Assembly: GCA_963665545.2 (NCBI GenBank)
Contig: CAXXKZ010000011.1
Location: 62,001 to 126,000 of the forward strand
Length of the DNA: 64,000 nt
Direction of reading: 5' to 3'
Source of the DNA: G963665545 sp963665545
GTDB taxonomy: Bacteria; Pseudomonadota; Gammaproteobacteria; Xanthomonadales; SZUA-36
A program made the position numbers and the translations under genes. Each line of letters begins with the position of its first letter. Position 1 is the stretch's first letter. Below are positions 19,968 to 29,261 of the stretch, one piece after another. The notes beneath the pieces are model-generated. The model was not told the origin of the DNA, did not search any database, and saw only the letters and a list, made by a program, of their open reading frames with translations.

Positions 19968-21172
19968 TGTCCGCCGTCGACTACAGCAAGCGCGATCATT
20001 ACCTCACCAAGGTCTTTCCCAGCCCGTTTCATTCACGCCAGCGGGAACACAATCTCCTGAAGGTGTGGGGCCGCTGGAGTGATTACCTGTCGGTGCCGGC
20101 CTATTTCTGCGAATCGACCGAGTATTTCTGCGGCCGCAATGCCTGTGGTGTGTTTGATATTACGCCCATGGTGAAGCACCGGGTCAGCGGTCCTGATGCG
20201 TTGGAATACATGAACCGGCTGGTCACGCGCGATGTAGCCAAAATTAAACCCGGCCGGGTCGGCTATGCCGTGTGGTGCAACGATCGCGGCCAGGTCATCG
20301 ACGACGGCACAATCTTTCACCTGACTGCAGGCGTCTACCGAATCTGTTCGCAGGAGCACCAGATTGACTGGTTTGAGACCTCGGCGCTGGGTTTCGACGT
20401 GCGCATCAGCGATGAAACTCACGAGGTCGCCGGCCTTGCCCTGCAGGGACCTACCAGCTGCGCCACACTCAAGAGAATGGGCTTGCAAGGCATTGAAGAC
20501 CTGACCCCATTCGGCATGACCACGTTTCCATTCCAAAGCACCGAGTTGCTGGTCTCGCGCACTGGCTACACCGGAGATCTGGGCTACGAGCTGTGGATCG
20601 CACCGGAACACGCCGAATTGCTGTGGGACCGCCTGTTCGAGGCGGGTGAACCACATGGCATCCGCGCCATGGGCAGTGATGCCCTCGAATTGTTGCGCAT
20701 CGAGGCAGGATTTATCCTCGCCGGCATTGAATTTCTGCCGGCACAAGAGGCTGTCCGACCCACCCACACCCGTTCACCATATGAGCTGGGCCTGGGCTGG
20801 CTGGTGCACCTGGAGAAACCCAATTTCAATGGCCGGGGCGCCCTGCTGGCGGAGAAAAAGAACGGCTCTCGCTACCGGTTGGTCAAGCTGGATATCGATG
20901 GCAACAAACCGGCCACAGATTCCTTCGTCTATACCAAGAACGAAAAATACGCGGGCACGGTGACATCGGCGATGTGGTCGCCGTCGGCCAAGGCCAGCAT
21001 TGCCCTTGCATCGATCGAGCTGCCGCACGGCAAGATTGACGAAGAGATGCTGGTGGAAATCTACTATCAGCGCGAACTCAAATGGAGCCGAGTGATGGCG
21101 CCCTGCAGAGTCGTCAAGGACGTATTCTGGAATCCACCACGCAAGCGACAGACGCCACCGCCTGACTTTTGA
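19967..21172 (+). CDS. GcvT-like aminomethyltransferase-family protein (probable THF-dependent demethylase)
   Basis: A 401-residue protein of the GcvT/DmdA/sarcosine-oxidase-alpha fold, which transfers one-carbon units from N- or S-methyl compounds to tetrahydrofolate. Supporting pattern: GVFDITPMVKHRVSGPDALE near the N-terminus, GLALQGPTS, the folate-site segment SRTGYTGDLGYELWI, and the C-terminal barrel (GKIDEEMLVEIYY). The start overlaps the preceding stop as TAATG. In this operon it probably accepts a methyl or methylene group from a demethylation intermediate produced by the Rieske oxygenase or the flavoproteins. The true substrate (dimethylglycine-like, sarcosine-like or other) cannot be told from the sequence. 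Confidence 0.8.
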   Translation: MSAVDYSKRDHYLTKVFPSPFHSRQREHNLLKVWGRWSDYLSVPAYFCESTEYFCGRNACGVFDITPMVKHRVSGPDALEYMNRLVTRDVAKIKPGRVGYAVWCNDRGQVIDDGTIFHLTAGVYRICSQEHQIDWFETSALGFDVRISDETHEVAGLALQGPTSCATLKRMGLQGIEDLTPFGMTTFPFQSTELLVSRTGYTGDLGYELWIAPEHAELLWDRLFEAGEPHGIRAMGSDALELLRIEAGFILAGIEFLPAQEAVRPTHTRSPYELGLGWLVHLEKPNFNGRGALLAEKKNGSRYRLVKLDIDGNKPATDSFVYTKNEKYAGTVTSAMWSPSAKASIALASIELPHGKIDEEMLVEIYYQRELKWSRVMAPCRVVKDVFWNPPRKRQTPPPDF

Positions 21173-21183
21173 CCCAGGCTACT

Positions 21184-23343
21184 ATGATGGTCATGCCCGC
21201 ACCGGCCCACCCAGAGGACAACCGCCCCAACCCACATTACCTGGACCCATTGCTTCGCCCTGGGTCCATTGCGGTGGTGGGGGCCAGCGAGCGGGCGGGA
21301 TCGGTGGGGCACGAAACCATAAAAAACCTGCTGCTCGGTAACTACTCGGGCACCCTCTACCCGGTGAACCCAGGGCGTGAAAAAGTCTTCGACATGGCTT
21401 GTTATCCTGACCTGATTTCTCTGCCGCAACGCGTTGAGCACGTGATATTCGCGATCGCTGACCGCCACATAGAAAGCGCCCTGGCCAGTACCATCGAACA
21501 CGGCGCCCACGCTGCAACCATCATGTCCAGCCTGGTGCTGGAAGACGATGAAGATCCACCTTTGCGCCAACGCATTCAGGCCATGGTGGATGCTTCGTCA
21601 CTGTTGCTGTGCGGCGCGAACGGCATGGGCTTTTACAATTTCGCGGATGGGGTCTGGGCCTGCGGGTTCGACACCCGGCCCAATCACCGTCGCGGCGGCA
21701 ATGTGACATTGATCAGCCACTCGGGCTCGGGCATGTGCGGTATTGTCGACTGCGAAGAACGCATCGACTTCAACCTGGCGGTCTCCACCGGCCAGGAATT
21801 GAGCGTGGCCATGCACGACTACATGGATTTTGCCCTGGAGCGAAAAGAAACACGGGTGATTGGCCTGTTCATTGAAGCGGCCCGAAATCCCGAAGCACTG
21901 ATGGCCGCGCTGCACAAAGCCAATCGACGAGGTGTGCCGGTGGTCGCCATCAAGGTCGGGCGCACCGAGTTGTCCGCCCGATTGGCGGTTTCACACTCAG
22001 GCGCAATTGCCGGCCAGGACCGGGCTTATGACGCCCTGTTTGATCGCTACGGTGTGCAACGGGTGTATGACATGGACGAATTTGCGCATGCCTTGATGAT
22101 GTTCGCCCAACCCCATGAGATGCAGGCCGGTGGCCTGGTCAGTCTGCATGATTCCGGCGGCGAGCGGCAATTGATGATCGACCTAGCCGATCAAATGGAC
22201 GTGCCTTTGGCGACGCTTGGTGCGGACACGGTAACCCGGCTCGAAGAATTGCTTGACCCGGGCCTGCCGGCAGTCAACCCGCTGGATGCCTGGTCCGCCG
22301 GTGGTCCTGATGCCGACACCATCATGGAAGAGTCTTTGGCAACGATGCTGCGTGATGACGAGGCGGCAGCGGGCGCCGAGGTGCATGACCGCGAGCCGCT
22401 CAGCGCCCTCAACACGGCTTACTTCAAATACCTGCGCAAAGGGCACGCAGCGTCAGGCAAGCCGGTATTTTTGGTCTCAAACCGGCAGGGCTCGGGCAGT
22501 GATCCAAACGCCATCGCGGTGACCCGCGAAGGTTTTCCGGTGCTCGATGGCTTGCGTTCCTTCCTGGCCGGCATGCGTTGCCTGTTTGGCTACCGGGATT
22601 TTTGCAAGCGAGAACCCTGCATGCCGCAGCAATTCGATGCTGAGCAAGTCAGTGCCTGGCGGCTGATATTGTCGCGGTCCGAATCAAGAATCGGGCCGCT
22701 GAGCGAATATGAAGCCGGGCAATTTCTGCAAGATTTTGGCCTGCCGATCAACCCTTCGGTGGCCATCGACAGCGAGCAGGAATTGTTGCAGGCGGCGGAG
22801 GCAATGGATTTCCCCTTGGTCCTTAAGACTGCAGCCCCTGAACTGGCCCACAAGACCGACAAGGGCGGCGTGCATTTAAACCTCTGTAGCAGACAAGAGC
22901 TGCTGTGTGCGTATCGGGAAATGTCTGCCCGGCTGGGCAGCGCCGCCCTGCTCGCGACGATGGTGGCCAAAGGCACGGAGATGATGCTCGGCATGGTTCA
23001 GGATGAACAATTCGGGCCGTTGGTGCTGATGGGCCTGGGTGGTGTGGATGTCGAAGTGCTGGACCAGGTCCGTTGCGCCCTGCCACCGTTTGATGCGGCC
23101 ACTGCCCGTCGCCTGATTGATTCCCTGCCTCTGAGAAAGCTTCTGGACTCCCACCGTGGACGCCCGGCGGCAGACCTTGATGCGTTCTGCGAGACGGCCG
23201 CACATTTTTCGGCGGTGGTCGCTGAATTGTCAGATTCGCTGGCGGAAATCGACCTCAATCCTGTTATTGTGCACCCAAGCGGCTGCATCGCCGTCGATAC
23301 ACTGGTGCTGGGGCGAAAAGTCTGCTCGGATGTGCCTCATTAA
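21184..23343 (+). CDS. ADP-forming acyl-CoA ligase (acetate-CoA ligase family, fused alpha-beta)
   Basis: A ~719-residue single-chain NDP-forming acyl-CoA synthetase. The CoA-binding Rossmann domain opens with PGSIAVVGASERAGSVGH. The succinyl-CoA-ligase-like domains carry LISHSGSGMCG and the SHSGAIAGQDRAYDALF segment holding the phosphorylatable His. A C-terminal ATP-grasp domain follows (FPLVLKTAAPELAHKTDKGG, DLNPVIVH). It makes or breaks an acyl-CoA using ATP and an acid, without a separate AMP step. A TTG at 21169 overlaps the GcvT stop; the first ATG is 21184 and I use that. Supplies the CoA thioester for the acyl-CoA dehydrogenase and hydratase. Confidence 0.85.
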   Translation: MMVMPAPAHPEDNRPNPHYLDPLLRPGSIAVVGASERAGSVGHETIKNLLLGNYSGTLYPVNPGREKVFDMACYPDLISLPQRVEHVIFAIADRHIESALASTIEHGAHAATIMSSLVLEDDEDPPLRQRIQAMVDASSLLLCGANGMGFYNFADGVWACGFDTRPNHRRGGNVTLISHSGSGMCGIVDCEERIDFNLAVSTGQELSVAMHDYMDFALERKETRVIGLFIEAARNPEALMAALHKANRRGVPVVAIKVGRTELSARLAVSHSGAIAGQDRAYDALFDRYGVQRVYDMDEFAHALMMFAQPHEMQAGGLVSLHDSGGERQLMIDLADQMDVPLATLGADTVTRLEELLDPGLPAVNPLDAWSAGGPDADTIMEESLATMLRDDEAAAGAEVHDREPLSALNTAYFKYLRKGHAASGKPVFLVSNRQGSGSDPNAIAVTREGFPVLDGLRSFLAGMRCLFGYRDFCKREPCMPQQFDAEQVSAWRLILSRSESRIGPLSEYEAGQFLQDFGLPINPSVAIDSEQELLQAAEAMDFPLVLKTAAPELAHKTDKGGVHLNLCSRQELLCAYREMSARLGSAALLATMVAKGTEMMLGMVQDEQFGPLVLMGLGGVDVEVLDQVRCALPPFDAATARRLIDSLPLRKLLDSHRGRPAADLDAFCETAAHFSAVVAELSDSLAEIDLNPVIVHPSGCIAVDTLVLGRKVCSDVPH

Positions 23344-23382
23344 TGAAGAATAGGGGCACTCAATGAACCAAAGGAGAAACGC

Positions 23383-24924
23383 GTGAGCGAAGCCACCAAC
23401 CTGTCGACAATTGAATCCCATGACCTGAACCGCTGGCAGGAAGTTGCCGGCTGGATCGGAGAAGACATTGAAACCCGACTGTTTATCGATGGAGACTTCG
23501 TCGATGCCCAGGCCGGCGGTCGATTCACCACCACCAATCCGGCCAGCGGCGAAGTATTGGCCGAAATGTCGGAAGGCCTTGAGGCTGACATCGACCGCGC
23601 CGTGGCCTCGGCCCATCGTGCCTTTAAATCGGGCGTATGGTCCCGCATGGCACCGCGCGAGCGAATGGAAGTGCTGTATAGATTCGCCGACCTGGTTGAC
23701 CAGAATGCCGAAGAATTGGCAGTGCTGGAAACGCTGGACATGGGCAAGCCGATTACCGATGTGGTGGCCGTTGACTTGCCATCGGTGATCGACACGATCC
23801 GATTCATGGCTGAGGGCGTCGACAAGATCGACGGCACCATCACCAATACCGCGGACGACGTCGTCCACCTGGTGATGCGAGAGCCGCTCGGGGTGGTGGG
23901 CTGTATATCGCCGTGGAATTACCCGCTACTGATGGCGACCTGGAAGATTGCCCCGGCACTGGCCATGGGTAACAGCGTGGTGCTCAAACCCGCCGAGCAG
24001 TCGCCCATGAGTTGCCTCAAGCTGGCCCGCCTTTTCGTGGAGGCCGGTGGACCACCGGGTGTATTCAATGTCGTTAACGGCATGGGGGAAACTGCTGGCA
24101 AGGCGTTGGCCTTGCATCCTGATGTCGCCAAGATTTCCTTCACCGGTTCCACCGAGGTGGGAAAACTGATCCTGCAATACGCAGGGCAGTCGAATATGAA
24201 ACGGGTCGGTCTGGAGTGCGGCGGAAAATCGCCGCAGGTATTCATGGCCGATCTGCCCGATATCGAGGCGGCGGTCGAGGCGGCTTTTAACGGCGTCTTC
24301 GCCAATATGGGCGAGGTTTGCAGCGCGGGCTCCAGGTTGTTGGTGGAGCGGCCGATTTACAATGAATTCATCGAACGCTTCATCGCCGAGGGTCAACATG
24401 CCTACGCGCCAGGCAATCCGCTCGACCCTCAGACCAATATGGGCCCGCTGGTTGATCGCGAAGCCCAAAAGCGGGTGCTTGGTCTGATAGAAACCGGCAA
24501 AAATGAGGGAGCGACCCTGCATTTTGGCGGCAATGCGCCCGCAAACCTGGGATCAGGAGCGTTCGTCAGCCCAACGTTATTTGGTGATGTCAACAACACG
24601 ATGACGATCGCCCGGCAGGAAATCTTCGGCCCGGTAGCCAGCGTGATTCCATTTGATGGCGCGGAGGAAGCCATTGCCATCGCCAATGATACGATTTACG
24701 GGTTGGCTGCCGGTCTCTGGACACGGGACATCAACCGCGCCTTCCGGCTGATCAAACGCATCGAGGCGGGGGTGGTGTGGGTGAACAGCTATGAAGAGGG
24801 CGACATGACCCAACCCTTTGGCGGTTACAAGCAATCCGGCCAGGCCCGCGACAAATGCATGGAAAGCCTGAAAAGTTACACCCAATCAAAGTCCGCCTGG
24901 ATCAGGCTCTCACCGGAGCAATAG
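23383..24924 (+). CDS. Aldehyde dehydrogenase, PuuC/betaine-aldehyde type
   Basis: A 513-residue NAD(P)-dependent aldehyde dehydrogenase. The catalytic Glu is in LECGGKSP (about residue 278), the catalytic Cys in NMGEVCSAGSRLL (about 313), and the coenzyme site in SFTGSTEVGK. The C-terminal signature GDMTQPFGGYKQSGQARDKC with YTQSKSAWIRL closely matches PuuC, which oxidises gamma-glutamyl-aminobutyraldehyde. Start is GTG 23383 behind AAAGGAGA. Next to a PuuA-like glutamine synthetase, this suggests the aldehyde is carried on a gamma-glutamylated amine, although free betaine-type aldehydes are also possible. Confidence 0.88.
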   Translation: MSEATNLSTIESHDLNRWQEVAGWIGEDIETRLFIDGDFVDAQAGGRFTTTNPASGEVLAEMSEGLEADIDRAVASAHRAFKSGVWSRMAPRERMEVLYRFADLVDQNAEELAVLETLDMGKPITDVVAVDLPSVIDTIRFMAEGVDKIDGTITNTADDVVHLVMREPLGVVGCISPWNYPLLMATWKIAPALAMGNSVVLKPAEQSPMSCLKLARLFVEAGGPPGVFNVVNGMGETAGKALALHPDVAKISFTGSTEVGKLILQYAGQSNMKRVGLECGGKSPQVFMADLPDIEAAVEAAFNGVFANMGEVCSAGSRLLVERPIYNEFIERFIAEGQHAYAPGNPLDPQTNMGPLVDREAQKRVLGLIETGKNEGATLHFGGNAPANLGSGAFVSPTLFGDVNNTMTIARQEIFGPVASVIPFDGAEEAIAIANDTIYGLAAGLWTRDINRAFRLIKRIEAGVVWVNSYEEGDMTQPFGGYKQSGQARDKCMESLKSYTQSKSAWIRLSPEQ

Positions 24925-24928
24925 ACTG

Positions 24929-25756
24929 ATGGGTAGCTACCAGACCATCAGGTATGAAACCGGGTCCGGCCTGGCTTGGATCACATTGAACAGGCCCGAG
25001 AAGCTCAACGCTATCAACCCGCGGATGATTGACGAACTGCACGCTGCCGTGGATGAGGCGGAAGCAGATGGGGACATCCGTGTGATTGTTCTTAAAGAAG
25101 AAGGCCGTGCGTTTTCTGCGGGCTTTGACCTTGAGCCCAGCGCTGCGGCGTCAGAAACCGGGGTGGCCGCCACGCGCAAAGAATTGCAGGATGGCTTCGA
25201 TATCATCATGCGTTTCTGGAACTCGCCCAAGCCAACCATCAGCGCAGTGCATGGATATTGCCTGGGCGGGGCGATGGAGTTTGCCGTAGCCTGCGACATA
25301 ACCCTGGCTGCCGATGACTGTCGATTTGGGGCGCCCGAAGTGCGCTTCGGTAGTGGCATCGTGGCTTTGCTCTATCCGTGGATCTGCGGGCCCAAGATTT
25401 CCAAGGAATTGTTGCTGGTCGGCAGCGACAAAATATCGGCCCTGCAGGCCCGTGAATGGGGGCTGGTCAACCGAGTGGTGGCGGCCCATGATCTGGTCGA
25501 GCAGGCCCGGTCCCTGGGGCATGAAATCGCGCGCAACGATCAGGTCGCGGTACAGCTCACCAAACTTGCGATAAACCGCAGTGCAGAAATCGCCGGCATG
25601 CAACAAGCCCTGCTGCAGGCGCTGGAACTCGATGTCATCATCGAGGGCACGGAAACCGATGGATCGCGCAAATTCAATGAGATATTGAAATCGCAAGGCA
25701 CCCGTGCGGCGGTGGCCTGGCGTGACAGGCAAATCGATCAGGAAGAATCACGATGA
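24929..25756 (+). CDS. Enoyl-CoA hydratase/isomerase family protein
   Basis: A 275-residue crotonase-fold protein. FSAGFDLEP gives the first oxyanion-hole strand, GYCLGGAMEFAVACDITLAA the second, and FGAPEVRFG the usual catalytic-acid region. Probably hydrates the double bond made by the acyl-CoA dehydrogenase, though crotonases catalyse many reactions. It begins 4 bp after the aldehyde dehydrogenase stop and overlaps the glutamine synthetase start (ATGA at 25753), so the operon continues unbroken. Confidence 0.88.
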   Translation: MGSYQTIRYETGSGLAWITLNRPEKLNAINPRMIDELHAAVDEAEADGDIRVIVLKEEGRAFSAGFDLEPSAAASETGVAATRKELQDGFDIIMRFWNSPKPTISAVHGYCLGGAMEFAVACDITLAADDCRFGAPEVRFGSGIVALLYPWICGPKISKELLLVGSDKISALQAREWGLVNRVVAAHDLVEQARSLGHEIARNDQVAVQLTKLAINRSAEIAGMQQALLQALELDVIIEGTETDGSRKFNEILKSQGTRAAVAWRDRQIDQEESR

Positions 25757-27153
25757 GTGAAAACTACATGAGCGAATCAAACCTGGGCGAATCAAATATG
25801 GGCGAACTGGAAAAATACCTGGCTGCTCATCCGCAAACCCTTTTCCTGGACATGCTGGCGCCAGACATCAACGGCGTTCTTCGCGGCAAGCGCCTGCGCC
25901 GGGACGAATTCGACAAACTGTTTCAGGGCAAGGCCAATTTCTGCAAAGCCACACCCTTGATGAATGTAAAGGGGGAGAATTCCGAGAAAACCATATACGG
26001 GGCGCGCGACGGCGACCCCGACATTTATGCCGGGCCGGTGCCCGGTTCGCTGGTGCCGGTTCCGTGGGCGACACAGCCCACTGCCCAATGTCTGCTGCAG
26101 CTCTACGAGTTGGATGGCACGCCCCTGTTCCTGACCCCTAGAGAAGTATTGAAAACCGCCATGCAACCCTTGCTGGACCTGGGGCTGAATCCTGTCATGG
26201 CCACCGAACTGGAGTTTTTTCTAGTCGAGCACGACGGCCAGAGCTATCGCCCCAGGTCGCCGAGTATCCCTGGATCCAAATTGGCGCAACCCGGATTGCA
26301 GTACGGCAGTTTTGACGATCTGGAGGAAGTGGAGAGTTTCTTGGCCGAACTGGATTCCATTGCAGGACAGCAGAATCTGCCAGTGGGCACCGCGCTGTCG
26401 GAATATGCGGTCGGCCAGTTCGAGATCAACCTGCACCACGTCAATGATCCCTTGTTGGCCTGTGACCACGCCGTACTGCTCAAGCGCGCGGTCAAGGCGG
26501 CAGCCCGCCAACAGGGTATCGCCGCAACTTTCATGGCCAAACCCTTTACCCAGGAAGCCGGCAGCGGCCTGCACGTTCATGTGAGCCTGTTGGACCAGGA
26601 CGGCAACAACGTATTCGCCGGTGAAAGCAAAGACGGTCCGTTCTCAGATACGCTCAGGCACGCCATCGGCGGACTGGCGGGCATGATGGAGGAAAGCATG
26701 GCGGTGTTTGCCAGCAATGCCAATTCCTATCGCCGTTTTGCACCGGGTTTCTTCGCCCCGGCCTCGCCCATCTAGGGCATCAATCACCGCGATCTGGCCC
26801 TGCGCATCCCGCTGTCAGAGGCCAAGAACCGGCGCGTCGAGCACCGCGTCGCCGGCGCCGACGCCAACCCATACCTGGTTGTCGCCGCTATCCTGGCTGC
26901 CATGCATCATGGCATCAGCGAGCAAATCGACCCGGGCGAAATGGTGCCCGAACACTCGGACCTCGACTACGTTCAGACCCTCCCGGTACGTTGGTCAAAA
27001 TCCATTGATGCCTTTGAAAACGGAACGAATCTTCCACGCTACTTCGGGGCGGAGTATCACCGCCTCTACGCCGCGTGCCAGCGCGACCATTCCGACCAGT
27101 TCAACGCCGAAGTCAGCAACCGCGATTACGAGTGGTACCTGAGGGCCATCTGA
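25753..27153 (+). pseudogene. PuuA-like gamma-glutamyl-amine ligase (glutamine synthetase family) with in-frame TAG
   Basis: The two parts are in the same frame: residues 1-340 end at TAG 26773-26775, and the frame resumes with GINHRDLALRIPLSEAKN and runs to 27153. The whole would be about 466 residues, normal for glutamine synthetase-type gamma-glutamyl-polyamine ligases. Motifs: ATELEFFLVE, QFEINLHH and GSGLHVHVSL before the stop; NRRVEHRVAGADANPYL after it. The stop falls where the family has a conserved Trp before GxxxR, so TGG to TAG is the simplest change. The protein would attach glutamate to an amine to protect it during oxidation. Either a nonsense mutation or a sequencing error; readthrough is less likely. 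Confidence 0.75.
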
Positions 27154-27282
27154 GCCCCAAGTCGCGGGCTCTAGCTGTGAATTCCAGCAACCTTGTTCAC
27201 AAAAGTGCTCCAAATTCTGGTTGAGTCTCAGCTCATCGTTCGAATTGGCTGGGGAATCTGCGTTTGTCATCTTTATCAGGGA

Positions 27283-27399
27283 GCCGGCTGAGAGTAACAG
27301 TGCTGCTTCCAGGACACGCCACCAGTACATCCCTGTAAGCTCGGATGCGTCATCCCTGACGCATACGGTCCTGGAGGCAGCACTATCACTCTTTCCGGC
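27283..27399. repeat. Long imperfect hairpin inside the island
   Basis: The arm 27283-27315 is the inverse of 27368-27399, with CTTCCAGGAC pairing with GTCCTGGAGG and only a few mismatches over about 32 bp. The loop holds a smaller perfect hairpin, ATGCGTCA-TCCC-TGACGCAT. The right arm ends TTTCCGGCTTGTTCCAAC, which recurs almost unchanged at 54718-54735. Confidence 0.6.
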
Positions 27400-27516
27400 T
27401 TGTTCCAACTTATGGCACATCGGGGTCACAAATGTCGTCCATTTGACGCGTGTGTCATGCAATTGGCTGCCCCAGGGCGGTTGCGGTCGTTTAAGCCCAG
27501 GCGCCGCACCGTGACA

Positions 27517-27725
27517 GCAAAGTGTCGTGAGGGGGTTGGGGTCCGCTCCATCAAGGTGGATGCCGAGGGACGACAAGCGACTGGGTCGTCGAGCTAGGGA
27601 AGGCTCGACGAGGCGACACGGAACAGGATGTTCCGTTGGAGCCGACCCACCAAGCGAGGAGGAGTGAGGGAAGCCCATCGGGCCATCCGCCAGGAGCGAA
27701 CCCCAACCCCCTCATGGCGCTTTGC
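27517..27725. repeat. Palindromic dispersed element, copy B
   Basis: 33-bp arms at 27517-27549 and 27693-27725 are inverted repeats of each other (about 29 of 33 positions pair). The core 27572-27692 is nearly identical to copy A (11912-12030), including the GTCGTCGAGC stem and the GGAACA-GGA-TGTTCC hairpin. The arms do not resemble those of copy A in sequence, yet in each copy left and right arms match each other. Confidence 0.65.
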
Positions 27726-27806
27726 GGTAACGATGGCACCGAGCCTTACGTCTGAACAACCTTGCTGGAATTCACAGCTAGCCCGCGCCCTCAGCGCCGG
27801 GACGGT

Positions 27807-29123
27807 TCATTCCTGGTTGATTTCGAGTTCGTTGAGATACACCGACCCGTCCTTCATGACGAACTTTACCCGTTCCATTTCGCTGATGTCGGTGAGGGGA
27901 TTGCCGGCCACCGCCACAATGTCGGCCCGCTTGCCCGGTTCCACCGAGCCCAGTTCATCCTGCAGGTCGAGCATTGTTGCACCGTTGATGGTGGCCATTT
28001 GAATCGCCTCCATCTCGCTGACCCCGAGGCCGACCAGTGAGCTGAACTCCTTGGGATTGTCCTGCACGCCCCAGATGGCATCGACGCCATAGGCCATTTT
28101 CACGCCGGCTGCTCGGGCCTTGCGAAAGCTCTGGTCCCGAACCGCCTTGACCTGCATGATTTTTTCGCAGTTGCTTTGCGATGGGCTATCGGCACCTGCC
28201 GCTTCGCAACGCCGCGCGACTTCATCGACGATCCACACGGTCGGCACCAACCACACCCCATTTTCGACCATCAATTGAATGGCATCGTCTTCAATCATCG
28301 TACCGTGCTCAATGGAATCGAATCCTGCTTTGGCGGCCATCACCGCGGCGTCATTGCCGTGCACATGGGCAGTAATTTTCTTCTTGTAGCGATGGGTCTC
28401 ATCGGCCCATGCGTCCATCTCTTCCTGGGTAAAACTGGCTACGGTGACATCATCATGCTCGCTCATGACGCCACCGGAGGCGGAAATCTTGACCCAGTCG
28501 GCCCCATACTTGATTTCTCTGCGAACCGTTTCGCGCACATTGTCCGTACCGGCGAGAACGATTTCTCCTGTCAATCTAACCGCCGCATCCGCTGGATAAT
28601 CATTAATATCACCGTGCCCGCCGGTGGGGCTGAGATTGTGCGGCGCAACGAAAAGTCTCGGCCCTTCGTAGTGCCCCTTGTTGATGTGATTGCGAACATC
28701 CACCAGTGCATAAGCACCCCATTCGGCGGTCGAACGGATGGTCGTGAACCCATCCTTCATCGCGCGCTGCGCCTGCCGCAACTGGATCAGGGCAGTTTCA
28801 GAGTTGCTGAATCCGTAACTACTGGAAAACAACGTTCCATCCGCAGCCAGGTGGGCGTGCATCTCGAACAGTCCCGGCATACAGGTGGCATCTCCCAGGT
28901 CGATCACATCCGCCGTGTCTGGCAGAGGACTGCTGCGGCGAACGTCGGTAATTCGCTCACCCCTGATCTCAACCGTTACATTCTGACGGACGCGCCCTTC
29001 AACCGGGTCAATCAGGGCGCCACACACCACGTAACGGACCTCGCCTTCCTGGGCCAAGACGGGATGGCACGGCGACAGCAAGAATAGCGAAAAACCGCAC
29101 AACAAAGGCCGGAAACAACTCAT
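27807..29123 (-). CDS. Secreted metal-dependent amidohydrolase
   Basis: A 438-residue protein with a signal peptide (LLCGFSLFLLSPCHPVLAQ). Amidohydrolase features follow: the HxH metal motif in MHAHLAADG, the ADWVKISASGG segment with a candidate metal-bridging Lys, HVHGND, SIEHGTMIED, and a late catalytic Asp in AYGVDAIWG. The C-terminal GKRADIVAVAGNPLTDI is the typical return to the beta-sandwich domain. These features place it in the imidazolonepropionase/Xaa-Pro dipeptidase-like branch that often hydrolyses cyclic or N-acyl amides in the periplasm. The ATG at 29123 has GGAG upstream; the longer frame to 29192 lacks a signal at its end. Divergent from the nucleotidyltransferase gene. Confidence 0.88.
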   Translation of the reverse strand: MSCFRPLLCGFSLFLLSPCHPVLAQEGEVRYVVCGALIDPVEGRVRQNVTVEIRGERITDVRRSSPLPDTADVIDLGDATCMPGLFEMHAHLAADGTLFSSSYGFSNSETALIQLRQAQRAMKDGFTTIRSTAEWGAYALVDVRNHINKGHYEGPRLFVAPHNLSPTGGHGDINDYPADAAVRLTGEIVLAGTDNVRETVRREIKYGADWVKISASGGVMSEHDDVTVASFTQEEMDAWADETHRYKKKITAHVHGNDAAVMAAKAGFDSIEHGTMIEDDAIQLMVENGVWLVPTVWIVDEVARRCEAAGADSPSQSNCEKIMQVKAVRDQSFRKARAAGVKMAYGVDAIWGVQDNPKEFSSLVGLGVSEMEAIQMATINGATMLDLQDELGSVEPGKRADIVAVAGNPLTDISEMERVKFVMKDGSVYLNELEINQE

Positions 29124-29242
29124 AAATGCACTCCAGTAAGTAATGGCTACGGGTGATTTGACGAGAACAACGCCCGGCACCCCAGCTTCCACCCCGGTTG
29201 CGGCATGAACAACAAGCAGTCGGCTTTATTTGGACGACATTG

Positions 29243-29260
29243 GTATATATCAGTATATAC
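29243..29260. promoter_or_regulatory. Perfect palindrome at the promoter of the nucleotidyltransferase/CopG pair
   Basis: GTATATA-TCAG-TATATAC, a perfect 7-bp inverted repeat, ends one base before the first usable ATG (29262). It overlaps a plausible -10 (TATACT, 29256-29261), with TTGGAC at 29230-29235 as a weak -35. Position and symmetry suggest an operator for the downstream CopG-like protein, as in autoregulated toxin-antitoxin operons. A transcript from this promoter would be nearly leaderless. Confidence 0.5.
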
Positions 29261-29261
29261 T

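Larger units (their letters stand above)
27166..27784. repeat. Composite island bounded by ~31-bp inverted repeats
   Basis: The left end (27166-27198) and right end (27754-27784) are inverted copies sharing a perfect 20-bp block, CTAGCTGTGAATTCCAGCAA (27171-27190). The 619-bp island begins 13 bp after the glutamine synthetase stop and ends just before the amidohydrolase gene. It encloses a long hairpin (27283-27399) and palindromic element copy B (27517-27725). No credible ORF lies inside. It resembles a non-autonomous mobile element (MITE-like) that has collected others, or a large folded RNA/DNA structure. Confidence 0.6.

Noticed and set aside
26773..26775. TAG as pyrrolysine in a methylamine-related operon.
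   Set aside because: The position aligns with a conserved Trp of glutamine synthetases, the host looks gammaproteobacterial, and no Pyl genes are in the window.
27166..27784. CRISPR array or group II intron in the repeat island.
   Set aside because: Repeats are inverted, not regularly spaced direct repeats, and there is no reverse transcriptase or intron domain V-like motif.
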